Shown here piece after piece: positions 13,601 through 28,600 of a stretch of 64,000 nucleotides of DNA; the first letter of the stretch is position 1; every line of letters begins with the position of its first letter. A program made the position numbers and the translations under genes. Source of the DNA: Tipula vernalis (lineage: Eukaryota; Arthropoda; Insecta; Diptera; Tipulidae). The notes beneath the pieces are model-generated. The model saw only the letters and a list, made by a program, of their open reading frames with translations. It searched no databases and was not told the origin of the DNA. Location of the stretch: positions 460,572,995 to 460,636,994 of the forward strand of contig OY282558.1 in the NCBI GenBank assembly GCA_958295665.1, written 5' to 3'.

Positions 13601-16600
13601 AGCACTAAGAGGGCCCAAGATATTACTATTGATTTGTGAAAATTACAACAGGCAAATTTGAAAATAAGTGGGTTTTGGGGTTTTTGTGGGGTCTAGCGGG
13701 AACTAAAACAAGAAATTTCCAAAATTCATATGTTGCAATGTGAAATTTCGTTAAATTTTAATAAAAGACTTGATAGCTTTAACATAATATATATATATAT
13801 ATATACATATATATATGGTATATAGGTATTTACGTGGTTGCGTCTGTGGATATTAATACATATTGTGAACATATACAAATTAAACTGATAATTTTTCACC
13901 AAGTTTAGAAAAATTTTGGAAGAGAAATTAACTTATTAAATTTGAGCTTTTGATTTTGGTGAATAAAATTTGCAAATAGTATTTCTTCGGCTCGTTAACT
14001 ATCTCAAATACATTTTAATAAAAATAAAATAATGACAGTCGAAATTTTCAAAACTATTTTGACGTCCCTCAGCACACGAAGGTTAATAGGTAAACTTAAA
14101 CTAATTTCGATAGACAATCGATTTAATGTAACTGAAAATAGCATTATTAATAAAATTTAATAAAATTTCACTATCAAACTAGGTTTAAATCGATCAATTC
14201 TGAACCGAAAATACGAAATCTCTTAATACAAAATCTAGATTATTTCGAATTTTTTCTAGATTCCGCTGTTACATCAAACAAACCCAGTTAATTAATTGTT
14301 TCAACAATTCAAGAGAAATAAACCACTTAAAACGAGGACCTTTGTTGCCCATTTCTGACTTGTAACATAATTTACCCAACAAAAAACAAAAGACAAAAAA
14401 TACATTTCCATGAACAAAACCCCCAAGCAACAATTTCAATTAAAAATAAATAAATTTACGTCTTAATAAATTGCTATTTAAATTGCTATTGTTTAATTTA
14501 AAATAAAAAATGGAAAGTAAAACATTTTACAAAAAAAAAGGGAATTACATTTTTTTTTAAACTTATTTAAATAACATAAACATTTATTTCTAATAAAAAT
14601 TTTATGTACTATATATTTAACAGCAGAGCACAAAAAAAATATAATTTTTCCTTTTTCCTTTTATTTATTTTAATGTAGGTTTCCTTGGGAGCTTTTTATC
14701 AAATAGCTTAAAAACCACTCAACTGGAGGTGAATACGGATGCAAAAACACTACGTCCAATAGCTCGTCTAAAAGAACCAAGAGATTTATTCGCACTGCCT
14801 AAGGAACGTGATCATGAGTGCCCACAACAAGCCGCCCGTTGGCCAACTGAATGTCAGGTATGTGTTCACAAATTTATTTACCCTCTAGTTACAATGTAAA
14901 TATTTTTTTGTTTTTATACAAAAATGTCCATATAAATAATATTGATTAATGATGTCCCGGATTTATTTGGGATTTTTGAATTTTACGAACACCAAAATAT
15001 TTTAATAAAATTAATTTTTATTATTATTATTAATGTTTTTTTTTTCGTTTATACTTATTTATATTATAGTAATAAAGTTACAGTATTTTATTATTATTTT
15101 TCTTAATATTTATGTTTTGGTTTTCTATAATTTAATTGACCTAATAAAAAATGTATACAAAGTAAAGTTTGTTACAGTAACGATCGAAAAAGTGTCAACG
15201 CATACCGTTTTGGTATATTTTTTTTTTTTAGAAATGGTACAATTGCCGGTATCTAAATTTTAGGGCGAGGATTAAAAATAAATTAGGGTAGCATCTTATA
15301 ACGTACCTGTTATTTACAAAAATTATCTGAAAAAAAAAGAAATATTGGATTAGTGTATGATTAACAGATATATGAAATAATAAGATTTTAGAGATTTTAT
15401 GAATAAAAATTTTAAAATTGCATTTCCAATCTTGAAATTTAAATAGCGAAAATACATCTGATTGCAATCTCGGCATATGGATTAATAGACAATGAAATAA
15501 AACGTTGAATACCATTTAAATTTTGGTTGGTGTATTCCTCATTTTGTGCTACCGCTTCTAGAACGATTGGTTTGCTTCTCCGGATGAGGCAAAAAAGAAT
15601 ATACACTTAATATAATATTACTATAATCACTCACATATCCAAAAAACTTGGCAACACATCAAGTGTAGCTTATTTAGGCTAGCTAAATCTACTTTGGAGG
15701 CAAGGGAAATTAAGAGCTCTACCATTTATACAAATCGAAAAAATTAAGACCAATAAAAATTCTAGACCTAATTTATTTTTGGTTTAGCTGGAAATTTGGC
15801 AAAATTTATTCGCTTAGCAGTATTGGCATGGATAAATCGTCAATATTGACGTTATCAAGACAGTTGTTTCTTAAAAGGAAGGTACCGGTGTTCCTCATCG
15901 ATTGTTTCGAAGTTTTGCAATGTAAAGGAACACAAAAAAATATGAGTCACGTATTTTTTTCTTAGTGCTAACTCTAATATAAGGGGGTGAAAACTACCCC
16001 CGAACATACCTATTTTCATCCCTACAAAATAGGGATTGTAACCCTTAAGAATGGATTATTTCTTCTTTTTACAATATAAAAAAAAAAATTCCATTTTGTT
16101 TTATCAAATAATTTTGAATGAATTTATTTGCTTAGGGGTCGAACATTGGGGTAATTTTTACCCTTCTATTACCGAATTAGCACTAAAAAAGTAGGTGGCT
16201 GATATTGTTTGTGTTCTTTAGCAATGCCTTCAAAACAATCGATGAGTACACCTGAAGGACCTTCTTTGTCAGTGACATAATAACCACCTCATCACAATTC
16301 AAAAGCAGCTTTATTTCTTCTACTTCGGCTCAGTACTTTGGTTCAGTTCCCGGACCTTAAACCGCGTTAGGTCGTGCCCGATTATACTAGTAGTCTATTT
16401 TTGATATTTGTAATGAAATCAATGGTTCTTCCGTGATTGATAAATGGCAATGAAGATGGAACGAATCAGATAAAAGTAGACTTTTAGTGTCACTTGTCTT
16501 GGATCACTGTCTGCAGCCAACACTGCAACGGCTTCTTTCGAAATTATGTTGAATCGTTTGTGATTCTCCGTAGAATATTACTTGGTATGCCGGGAGTTTA

Positions 16601-19600
16601 GTCTCTTTGCTCATTCGACCGCTTCTTCCATGAAAAAACTCACCACGAGCTAAATTCCAAACGTTCATTCAAACCTTCGTTGGTCGGCGAGTCAAATTTA
16701 CCTTTAGACAACCTGTAGACAATGACATTTTGTTTGACATGCAACATATTGGGGTATTTTATCAATTATGATTTGACCTGACGCTGAAGAAGATCTCTCG
16801 AATTTCCGTACACAAGAATAACTTTGTCATCTGCGAAATCTATTTCATCGGCAGCCTTCTATTATTATAAGTTAGTGTTGAACACGATATTCCAGATTAA
16901 AGAACCAACGATGGATCCATGAGGGCATCCCAGAATCAAATTACTCTCTAATTAAGGCCATTATGCGTGATTTAGTGCCGTTCAGTAAATCGTTAGAAAT
17001 GTTACGTTTCTGTGACAAACTGGTTTGTTTTCTTAATTGTACTCAAAACGACCTCTGCTGATTATCAGCGTTAAACTTCTAAACCAATCACCAATGCTGT
17101 TTCCATGCTTCGTGACGCAACCTCGAAAACTGTTTTCTTTCACACAAGTTAACACTCGTTTGCCTCTCAGATTGTTCCGGATTGGTATGCCCTGCTCTTG
17201 TGCATTACAATTCCAACTATTACATACTCTTTTCACTAAGTCTGTATGTGATCAGTTCCATAAGTTCACCAACGTCGCCTTTCGACTTGATACTCCATAG
17301 CCCTTCGACGATGAGTTTTGATGAGATTTCTTGCAAACAATTCCCAATTATTTCCTTTAAACAAAATTTTAGCAGTTCACTTCTCGAAAATGAATTATTC
17401 TCTATTGTGCAGTAGGTAAAGGTTGTGCGTGATGACTCAATTTGGGCATGAGATGTCCAACTTTCTTGGACACGCCATACTCTGACTAAATTTTACGGAC
17501 CTCAAGTGACTTTGGTCAGGTCGATTTTTAAGGAATCGTTTGATGAAAAAGTTTATGGGTTACCTTGTTTTTTGTTGCCGGTATTATTTCTACCGCTTAG
17601 TGGGCGGTGCCTAAGTCCTTTAGACCAATGCCATAAAGAAAGAACCACGTCTCTAATTCAGCAGGTTTGTCGGTCACCAATTGACCCTACTCTAATGTCC
17701 GCCTTAATTATTTTTACATCCCTTAGGAGAGCTGAGCCTTCTACAATAATTGAAAATACTTATGTCAGTTCGTATTGTGAATAAAAGTTTAGTTAAGTAG
17801 TAAAACTTTTTTACGCCAAAAATAATTTGGTCTGAATACTTAAAAAGTTTGTCTCAGCACCGGACCTTAATTGCATCAAATCAATTTGGCCCGAAATTTC
17901 TTTTTCCTGCTCTATTGCGACAGTGGTTACTTTAGGCTTTACTTTAACCGCATTCAATGTAGAGAGGCTGCAAGTACTTTCTAAGTTTGGTTCAAATCAA
18001 CATGAAAGAATTTGAAGATCAATTGTAATCAAATTCTACACAAATTTTAAATCAAATTCCAATATCTCAGTTCTGGTTGAATTTAAATCAATCTCGAACC
18101 ATATAATAGTTTTGGTCAAAATTATATTTGGCCGATTTGGACTTGTTCCGTCAGAGCATCGGACACTATCGGTACCAGGTAGTAAAGAATCTAAATTTGG
18201 CGAATTTCTTAAATTATTAAAAATGTTTTGTTGAAATTAGACGAAGAAAAGTTATTCTAAGCTGGAGGGCATTCATATTATTGATCGGCACTGTACTAGA
18301 AGATCTCGAAAATAAACTTAAATAATTAAATATTTTCCTACCCATTAATATTAAAATTAAATAATTTACTACTTTTCTTTATTTTCATATTTTATTAAGG
18401 TTTTGGATGAACGAATTTGTCACATAGACTATGTACCCGAAACACCAGAAGCCTACAATAAACCAACCGGTAATGAATTACAACCACGTCCGGTCGGTGA
18501 GGAAAATGGTGTCGTTGTTTATCTGTACAATCCAATTAGTGCTGTAAATTATGTGAGTATCGAAATAACAGTGTTTTTGTATTTAATAATATTAATTTAC
18601 AAAATTTTGCACGAATATCTCTATCCTTGGAAAATCATTTAATAATCAAATCATGTCTGCATCCTTCCAAAAGCCAAAGTAAAAAAATATGGAAAAAGTT
18701 TTTTTTTTGATTGTGGCTCAATCAATAATCAATCAACAAAAATAATGAATTATAATAAGTTTCTAAAATTAGAAAATTGATTGCAAAAATTTATAATTCA
18801 TTTTATTGTAACCAACAACTATGAAAACATTTTGTTGAATTATTAACCAAACAGCAGCTTAGCAAGGTTAATTTAACAGACTTGAATACCTTAAGTTAGA
18901 ATTATGGCAAACTTTATTATCAAAAGACCATACCAAAAACAATTTTGTAACAAATTACCGGGAAATAAAAAGCTAAACAATATAAGTTAAAATTTTTAAT
19001 TGCGTCGTTTTAAATACAAAAAAATTAACGCTCCTTACAAAATGCCGGTCGACGAATTAATCGATTTTTGCTTAATTAACATAATTCGCATCACCATTGG
19101 ACAGAGGATTACCAAGAAGATATTTATAAAAAAAAAATCCAACCATTCTAAATTAATCTTTTGATAAAACTAAAACATCTTAACAAGAAAAACCCAAGAA
19201 ATAAAGATTTCATAAAAAAAACTTTTTCCATATTTTTCCATAAAAATATACCCTCGCAAAGAAAAACTTGATAAAAAGCAAACGAAAAAAAAAAACAAAA
19301 ATAACAGTAATCATCATCATTCTCGTGTACACTTTTATATAGTCAGTTTACTGAACTGAAAGCTTGGCAAATTAATTTTTAATACTAATAAAAATAACCA
19401 ACAACAATTTTTATATTTTCATCGTTGTCATTATAAACCTGAATAAAAGTAAAAGAAAAAATAAACATTTTCTTAATTGAAAATTTAGGAAAATTAAATT
19501 TCCAAACTACGTTTTTGTTAATAACACAATAGTAGTTTTTCTAGGAATCTAAATATCTAGCTAATGTAGTTCCCAAAAAAAAAAAAAAAAATGATTTAAG

Positions 19601-22600
19601 ATTGTGGCTTAATATAACAGATGGCTTAGTTTTTGAAAAGGGATTTTACAAAAATTAAAACCAACGAAGAAGAATTGATTGAGATTAAAAAGTTCATCTC
19701 AAGAAATAACAGAAAATTGATAGGGTTTGTTTGTGTGTAATAGTGTGCGAATCGAAAGATAAATTTAATCGATTAGATAGATTATGTTTTGATAGCATTT
19801 TCTTCGGTTTATTTTTTGTTGAAGGTCATTGCGGTAAAAAATTTGGCTATTATAACAGTTTTTTTTATCTTTTGCCGGTAGACAAAATGAAATTAATTAT
19901 TCGTCGTGCTTCAAAATGATGACACAACAAGAAAGCCTGTTTTCAAGCTTGTTAATTAATCTGACCTTATAATAATGAGTCGTTAAATATACTTGTGTCT
20001 TCATATCTTTTGAATAAGTTTTGATCTTTATTATTCGATCAAGTAAGTAAGGGAAACTTCTGTCGTTTACATTTTCTTCAAATTAAATAATAAATGTGTT
20101 TTTTTTTGTATTGTTTATTTTAAGCAGTTATCTGATGAACTCCGAGCATCTGCCGAAGTTAATGTAGGACTTGCCCTCCTTTTATCGTGTAGCTCTTCAT
20201 TATTGACATCTGATTAGGATTCATCTTTCAAAGAAAACTTACCCGATCGAAATTTGTTACCACTTTTGGTAAATTCGAGCTGTTACTAAGGCCCACCGAT
20301 GCACTTTATATAAATTTTCCTCTGCTTACACTACGTTAGTGTTCGAACTCAGCGACTCAACTGCACTTTTTCTTTAGTCTTGTTGACACGTCCAAATGAT
20401 TAAATAAACTGACCTAATGAAACCGGTTTCAAACAAAGTCATATTACAAACAAATAAAAAACAATTTTTTAAATTGTATGTGTAATAAACATTCAAAGAT
20501 CTTAGAATATAACAGTATTAAATTATCTATTAAGAATTTATTTTGTCTGTCTGTAATCAATTGATTTTTTCGGCTTTTTTATAGACAAATATATTAATTG
20601 TTCATGGCCAATATTTTCGATTTGGTAAATCAGAAAAATATATTAAATTATCTATAATCACACCACAGTACAATATTGGTAATTTTCGCTGCATAGATTT
20701 CAAATCAGTATAAAATGGCGGCAAATTTAAAACTGTCAGCTCCAATTGAAAACCATTTAGTTGGGCAGTAATCATCAGCAGCAAGTAATCAGAGTTAATT
20801 TTTGAATGCAAGAATACACAAACATAAATCATAAAGATTCAATTATTCTAGATTTCAAATTCTCAATAATTTTCAGATTAGAATTTTACAATAGTCGTGT
20901 TTTCCATGAGAACTGCACTAGAACTCGATAAATTTTAAATTCCTTTTATTCTATGTAAACAGAAAACAAATTAAATTCATAAAGTGATAATGTGTAGTGC
21001 ATTTCACATAAATACACATTTTAAGTTGTGACAGCAATAAATAATGTCAATTATAGCTTATTTTGTAGCTACACTTGATAAACCCATGAATTTGTCGAAT
21101 GTAGTTGCGTGTAATGAAGTCAACAAGAAATAAGAAAATATTGATGAAATAACTGAAGGGGGAAATTTTTAAACTTAAAATATGTAATTATATCAAATAC
21201 ACTACACATTCGCGCTTTATAAATTTATTTTTTTTCGTTTTATATAGAATAAAAGGAATTTAAAGTTTATCGAGTTCTAGTGCAGTTCTCATGGAAAAAC
21301 CGGCTAATCATTAATTTTACATATGTAATTCTTAATTACAACATCCAACTACTAAGTATTGAGAATCTTTGATCCTGAAAAAATTAAAAAACAACATTAA
21401 TTAAAATTGTACATCGAAATAAGAAAAAATTTGATTTTTTTTTTTTTTGATTTTTTAATTGTTCCCTAATTTAATTCTCTACAAAAGGTGAAAATTACAG
21501 AATGCATTTTCCAGATATCAGAGTTACAATATTAAATACTCAAAAATTTTAAACCCTGGGGAGTCGAAAAGAATTTCATGCTTAAATCAAATCAAACAAC
21601 TAAAACCGTAAATCTTTCGATAATCGTACAGAAAATTCGAATATAAAACAACAACAAAAAAAGCGAAATTATGTCATTGCCAATTTTTTTTTTTTGTCAT
21701 CGCAAAGACTATCGATGCCAATTTAAATGTTTAATCTTTTAATTGAATAAATTATTCGATTAAAAATTTCACGATCATTGACAAAATTCAAAATAGAAAA
21801 TCTGTAATATTTATATGTCGCTAAAATACCATCGTGCTTAAACACGTGCATTTACAATATGTGTCTTGATTAATCAGAAATTGTTCGCCTAATTAAATAA
21901 ATGAGTTGAATAGAAAACGATTTGGACGACGATACGTGACTTATTTATGGGGTTGGCCCTTTCAATTTCCTTTTAAAAATAAATACACAACGAATTAAGC
22001 GAAAAACGCGATTTTGTTCTTTTTAATTAAATTCACTTTCATTGCCAATTTATATAAAATTTTCTTTTCAAAACGATTAATGAAAGGATTGTACTTTTAG
22101 AATTGAAAAATCGATTATTTAGTAATAATTATGGGAGAAATGAAAAAAAAGAAAATTTGGATTTAGCCATTTTTTTAATGTTTCGTAATTTATGAAACTC
22201 TACCATTGGCAATCTCTCAAATGAACTTACAAAAAGGTTTCAACATCTCAAAACAAATTTCTAATTAAAGCTTTTTTTTGGGTAAACGACGTGACCCATT
22301 AAATAACGAAATTGCGCATCATGTCTCCTTATTTCCCCCTTCCTCTAAACTTGTATTTATTTTCGGACCAAATTTATTATAAAAAAAAACATTAATATGT
22401 ATTGTGGGGGATGGAGGTGAGGGCGGTGTGATGGGTTGATAACATTATTTCGGGTTATTAATTTCCAATTTTAATTGAAGTTTTTGTGCTTCACATTCCT
22501 TTTTGTATAATAAAATCCTTCCACCATGAAGTTATCTTATCAATTTCGTCTGATATTATATCTTGTAAAAATAAAATAAAAGATACAATAATGTACAGTA

Positions 22601-25600
22601 CACTTAAGGTTCTTGTGTGTCCTTTTGTGTAACATTTTTCGGTTCCGAATTATGTTAATTTGAATAATTTCTAAACTTCTCTAACAACCCTACTAGTCAG
22701 TGATTTTTAACTCGTGTTCCACGAAATAAAAGATACACAACAGTGTTTTTTGGGATTCTTGTTCAAAAAATCTTAAAATTTAGAAAATAAAACTAAAAAA
22801 TTTTGCAAAAAATAGGAAGTTACAATTATTTTAAGCTGCGTTTTTTGAAATTTTCAGAATTTATAATTAGGAAATTTTGAGTAGGTAATTAGAAATTTCT
22901 GACAATTCAGAATTTGGAAAATTAATAGTTGTTCTAATTTTTTATTAATTGAAATGTTTGAGAATTGCTAATTAAACTGGACACTGTTTCAGCAGTTGAA
23001 CAAAAACACAATAGAAGCAGGTGTATGCAACTCTTTTGGATCACAAAATTTTGAAACAACTAAAACAAATTGTTGGGAACTGGAAAATAATGAAACTTGA
23101 GGTTTAGTCGTGTTTGTAGACCTTATAGGTTGCCGAACGTGAATATTAAGGTCAAAATCGGTATTATCGCCTTGAAATTCGTAAATAGTGCTTCTTTCTT
23201 TAAGAAAAGCTTAAGAATTAAGTTAAATGAAGTCGAATATCACCTGTCATCATTTATCATACTGGCTTTTTAAGAAATCTTTTTTGAAGCGTTTATTTAC
23301 TCGTAATTTTGTGATTAGCGTTCACATCGGCTCATAAGGAACGTCATGTTCTAATGCAACTATAAAATATTGCTTGTGAGGAGGTATTAGTTTCTTTAAT
23401 TCTTCAACTTTAGCCGCTACTTGACTTTACAAAGCACAAAAATTGGCAAATTCTTTATGCAATATCGAATTAACGAGTGTGCCTCATGAAGTTCTTAAAA
23501 ATAAAATAGGGATTTACAGAGTCCAAGGTATACGAGACCTCTTAGCAGTTGCTTATATTTGTAGTTTGCCAATTATCGAAATTGTAAAAGCTGCACTTGT
23601 ACTACATAAAAGAATTTGGTTTTCATTAATCTCCATCCTTATGGTTGGGAATGTTCTTGTTTAAAACCGCTGTACTAAAAGTGTACGGTCGTCTGCAAAT
23701 GAGTGTGTTGTAATGGTATGGTAAATAAAAATCGATCTGAAACGTTTTTCCAACTGTTTTTGGTTTTATTTTTGAATCTTTCCGACCTAGGAAGCTAAAA
23801 AAAAACTACCACTAAGGACGCATCTCATCAAAGCTACCACTAAAGACACATCTACACATCTACAGAATGACTGAAACTATCGAAATTCCTTGTGGCTTAA
23901 GAAAGTACAGATTTCGTGGCGGCCATATTGGTGATCTCATTTTAAATATTTCATTTTTGCCAGGTAATTCTTAATCTCCGATCTTGGTGTTTAATTATGA
24001 AAATGTGGCTATTTTATATACTTTACGGCGGTCATATTACGTCCGCGATTTTGAATTTTAAATCTGACGTTACATTCATATTCAATCATTTATTGTTTAG
24101 TTTGTAGATAAAAATCGAAACTCTTAAGGATTTAAAAAGTTCTTGCTTTGACATAATGATCTGGAGCAACTTTTATAGAACTTGTATTAAAATAATTAAA
24201 TCGAATTTAGAAAAGATTAATAGTTTGAAAGAAATCACCTAATTTTTTGGATTTGTGACACCAGTTCACTATGAATTCTAAAAATTAACTAAATATATGG
24301 CGGTCACCATAAATAAAAAGTGTTTACATTTTCAGAATTAATAAACAATTTTCTATTGTTATTATAATTCACAACAAGACAATGTCGACATTGCCTTGTC
24401 TTAAACAATCAAAAATTGTTAGTTAATTATTAGAGCCAAAACTTGACTTGGCTAATATAAGGAAATCAATTTTAATTTCCACCTAATTAACAAAAAATGC
24501 TTATTTATAATAATTAAAAACACCTGTTATAGTTCATTCACCTAACCAATTTGAAAGTTCTAAAATAGAACCGTAATTATCACGTTGCAGTGAAAGGGTT
24601 AATTAAAAAAATATTTTTCCTAGTTCGGCTTCTAAAAATACCAACTCTACCTACATAGATAGATGAGAGAAACGCGGAAACGAAAATTTCCGCACTAATA
24701 ATAAACAATCATAAAGTTATAAAATATTTCGAGCGTACACGAAAAAGTGTGGAAAAACGAAATGGAAAAAATTCATGATGAAAAATGTATGTCATTCATT
24801 TTCCCTCAAGATAATTTAATTCGTATGACAAATTGCTATTTTTACAATAACAAAATTGGTTTTTCCATTTTTTTCTCTCTCTTTCTTTTTTATCGGTTCT
24901 CTGAGTGATCGGGGCCATTCAATCAAATTTATTTCGTGATAAGATTACAAAAATAAACATTTGGCAGGCATAGTTTAAAATACAACCACTTATATATAAA
25001 AAATCGTGTAGGATACAAAATATTATCAACACCTATCCCCGAATTATTCATCATTTTGAATAGTATGCGTATATATGCAATGCCAACATTTTATACTATT
25101 TGTCGAGTAGGTGTAAATAAATTATTAATGATGTGTTTCGCATTTTCAACCTTTAAGTCGAATCTCAATTTTACTTGGTAAATTCGATAGCAAAACTAGA
25201 TCGAATTTTTTTGCAACACTTTTCCGCTTCAATTAAATCTCCATTTCGCGTTACCAAAATATGTAACAATTACAATATTACAATAAAAATATTTTAAATA
25301 CATCCTCTCGTCAATCAACCTTTTTTCTACCCAGAATTCATATCCCTCGCGCAGTACCAGAAAGCACAACCCAAAAAAGATCAAAAGCGTAACGTTCATG
25401 TATAATTTCCTCCACACACAAAAACCATATGCTAATATCATAAACTTTTATTTTGTTCTCGGTAACATTTTTCATTTAATAACAAAAACTAACTTTTTTA
25501 TGTATGTACGTAACATATATTCACCGTACACAAAAACATAAACCAGCTCTATACCACCAACATACATATTTGAAACGAAATTAAGCTTTTTAATATTAAA

Positions 25601-28600
25601 ACGGTTTTGTTTATATTAAATTACACGAAACTAACTTAATCCATTAAGCTTTCACAATTATATTAAATGGAGAAAAAACTTTTCTTAATTTCCCAGACAT
25701 CATGTTTCATTTTAATAATATAGCTACAAAAAGAGAAAAACGATGTTTAAAAATAACAAAAATAATCTTAAATGGTTTCTCATTAGAGTGAATTAAAATT
25801 GCAGAATTGCTAATTTTTACGCGAGAACTAAACTGAGACTAAACAATTTTTTTTTTTAATTTCAAAGATGACCCCATAAAGAAACACAAATTTTTCTGGT
25901 GATGTTCAAATTTTAATAAAACAAAGTCCTTAAGTAAGATGCAGGATAGTCCAAACCGTACTCTGCCTAGGGTGACTAGGCAGGCTTACTAACTATTACA
26001 ATATTTATCATTCTAAAAACAGTGCGCGTTCACTTCCCGTTCTAAGCTGTGATTCGAATGTGCGATTAATTAAAGACTGGTCTTCGAACATTCATCCTTC
26101 TCGTAAGCAAACGTAACGACAAACTCGTCTGCTTCTTCACAACGTTTCCGAAATTATTCTGACGTAAACGTGGTGCTGCGATCGGAGATAATGTTCTCAG
26201 GTTCTCAAAATAACTTTTCTGAATACAACTTCTGGATGGTCTCTTTGAAGATGTAGTTCTGGTCAGATAATCTATTTGATATGTCTCTAACAAAACATTT
26301 CCCTTCGGTATCGGATCCAGTAGTCTCTTATCTACCTTCGTTGTATCATAATATATCTGAAACAATTTCTCAATACTAAGGCAATCATAGCTTGCATGTG
26401 GCCATAAAAGAATTTTCTTATGAACCCCAAAATAACTCGCTCGCTAGACGTAAGCACGACTCGATTTTGGGATGACGAAGCAATCAGTTCCTGTAATCTT
26501 TTTGTTTTATAACGCGCTTGTTAAAACGCTGATTACGTAAAAATTTTGGGTTTGACCCCTCCTCTCTAATAGCATTGCCAGACTGCGATTTAATAAATCC
26601 GATTTAGCTAAACTCGTTTTAAATAACGGTTAATACACTTAAAGTGTTATTGTTTTCAAAATATTTGTCAAACTAACACACTCCCATTACACCGTTTTAG
26701 TCATTAAACTCAAAATAATGCATAAATACCGTAAATCTAACTACGGCTAATCTAGAAAATTCACTAAATCGGATTTATTAAACCGCAGTCTGGCAATGCT
26801 ATAAGAGTAGATAACATTTCCCTTCTGTGCCACTTTTACTCAATTGGTAGCCTCGGCTGTTATCACTAGCAATAATTGGGCTCTAGATAACTGATCAACA
26901 TGTCATTAGTTTGGTTACTGTAATAGTTTAACACACACATACGTAAAAACAAAAAACACGCGAGTTTGTAATTTTTTTTAAAAATCCAATATATCCCTTA
27001 GTTAGTAAAATGAAGGATCGTACAAACATATTATTAAAATCTCTGAAATTACAAATTTTGTAAGGTTGAAGAATTTTAAATCACTATTGTCAATTTTGAA
27101 ACGAACTTTGAAAGGTTAAGAAATATTTACCACAAAGCTAACTTAATCCATTAAGCCACATATCTAAAACATTTCGTAATACCCCCAGACATTATGTGTT
27201 ATTCTAAAAATGCAAAAAAACTTTTAACAAAACAAAACTAGTAATAGTTTGTTATATTAATTAAAAATAAAAAATAAATTGTTGTTGACATTAGGATAAA
27301 GAAAAAAAGAAACATAAACGAGGCAACGATGATAGTTCAACGTCAGATGAAGATGATGATGATGAGTTATACGATGTTGAAAATACCAATACAAATTTCA
27401 ATAGCAATTACCACCTTGATGTCGCGGTTGATGATGATGCAATAATACCATTGCGAAAATCAAAACCACTTGAAATTTCGAATTGTGAAAATACCAACAA
27501 ATCACATGGTCCTTTATGTTTACTATCCTCAGAACAAAATAAATCCAACAACACCACAACCACCACCACCACCACTGAGCACTCTAATTGTAATAATTCA
27601 CAAGTAGTTAAGAAAAGTGAGAGCACTGAATCACTGAAAAATATTGATTTACCTCAGTTTAGTCGGTCAAGTGTAGGCGGATCAAAATATTTACTAAATG
27701 TTCATCCAAACTTGCAAGAAAATGACAATGATTTGATGTTTGAATCACGTTTTGAATCTGGGAATTTGGCAAAAGCCGTTAAAATTACTGCAAATTATTA
27801 TGAATTGTATTTGCGCCCCGATTTATATACTAACCGGCATACACAATGGTTTTATTTTCGGGTGACGAATACGAGGCGAGGTATTACATATAGGTAGGTA
27901 TAATAGACAAATGGTGTTTATTATCTTTAAATCAATATTCTATTCTATGATTTAGGTTTTCTATTGTGAACCTTGTCAAATCGGATAGTCTATACAACGA
28001 GGGAATGAGACCTTTATTGTATTCCAAGGTTGAAGCGGATGTACGGAAAATTGGATGGCGCAGATGTGGAGAAAATATTTGTTATTTCAAGAATGATGAT
28101 AGCCCGTAAGTACAACATATTTTGTGTTAGTTTACTAAGAAATGTATGGCTGTTAATAGTTTAGACCTTAATTGTCGATAAAGAAACGATTTGGTCAGTT
28201 TTTAATTGGCTCAATTGTGCTAATTGACCTAGTGTGTTGAATCGAATTGAAGAAAAATAATGCGGGTCTTAATTTCAAATTGATCAATTTAATCAACTAA
28301 AAAATTAATTAAATTTGCTCAATTTCATAAAAAATCACTTCATTTTGCTGTCACGCCCTTCATAGTGAACCTAGATTACGCAAATCAACCAAGAAAAATG
28401 TGTAAATATTTACGATTTCGAAGGCTTCGGTTTATTTTCAAATTATTTGTAGTGATTTGAGCAACCGATTTTGAAAATTAAGCAAATGATTATATATATG
28501 ATACAGATTTCTACCGGGTAAATTTGTTATTGATAAAACGTTAACCGTCACACATTCCTATAGGATTTCTTCAGACAGCCCCAGAAAATGAGTTGTGTCA

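Larger units (their letters stand above)
1610..14678 (+). other. Presumed first intron of the carboxypeptidase gene (13 kb), mostly repeat-derived and AT-rich
   Basis: No convincing coding exon was found. It contains a Penelope-like remnant (3793-4434), a perfect hairpin (6435-6493), a short tandem repeat (9487-9536) and an (AT)n microsatellite (about 13786-13815). A GA repeat at about 7884-7897, followed by a GTGAGT at about 8233, could mark an alternative non-coding first exon. This is weak. Open frames here, including a 122-codon one on the minus strand at 10549-10917, show no known motif. Confidence 0.5.
18553..27294 (+). other. NnaD intron 3 (8.7 kb), holding two MITEs and a gypsy integrase fragment
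   Basis: No host exon was recognised. It contains MITEs at 20894-21304 and 26572-26799, and a degraded Ty3/gypsy integrase at 26060-26520. Around 23.93-24.30 kb a GGCGGYCA-containing phrase recurs three times. The remainder is plain AT-rich intron. Confidence 0.6.
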
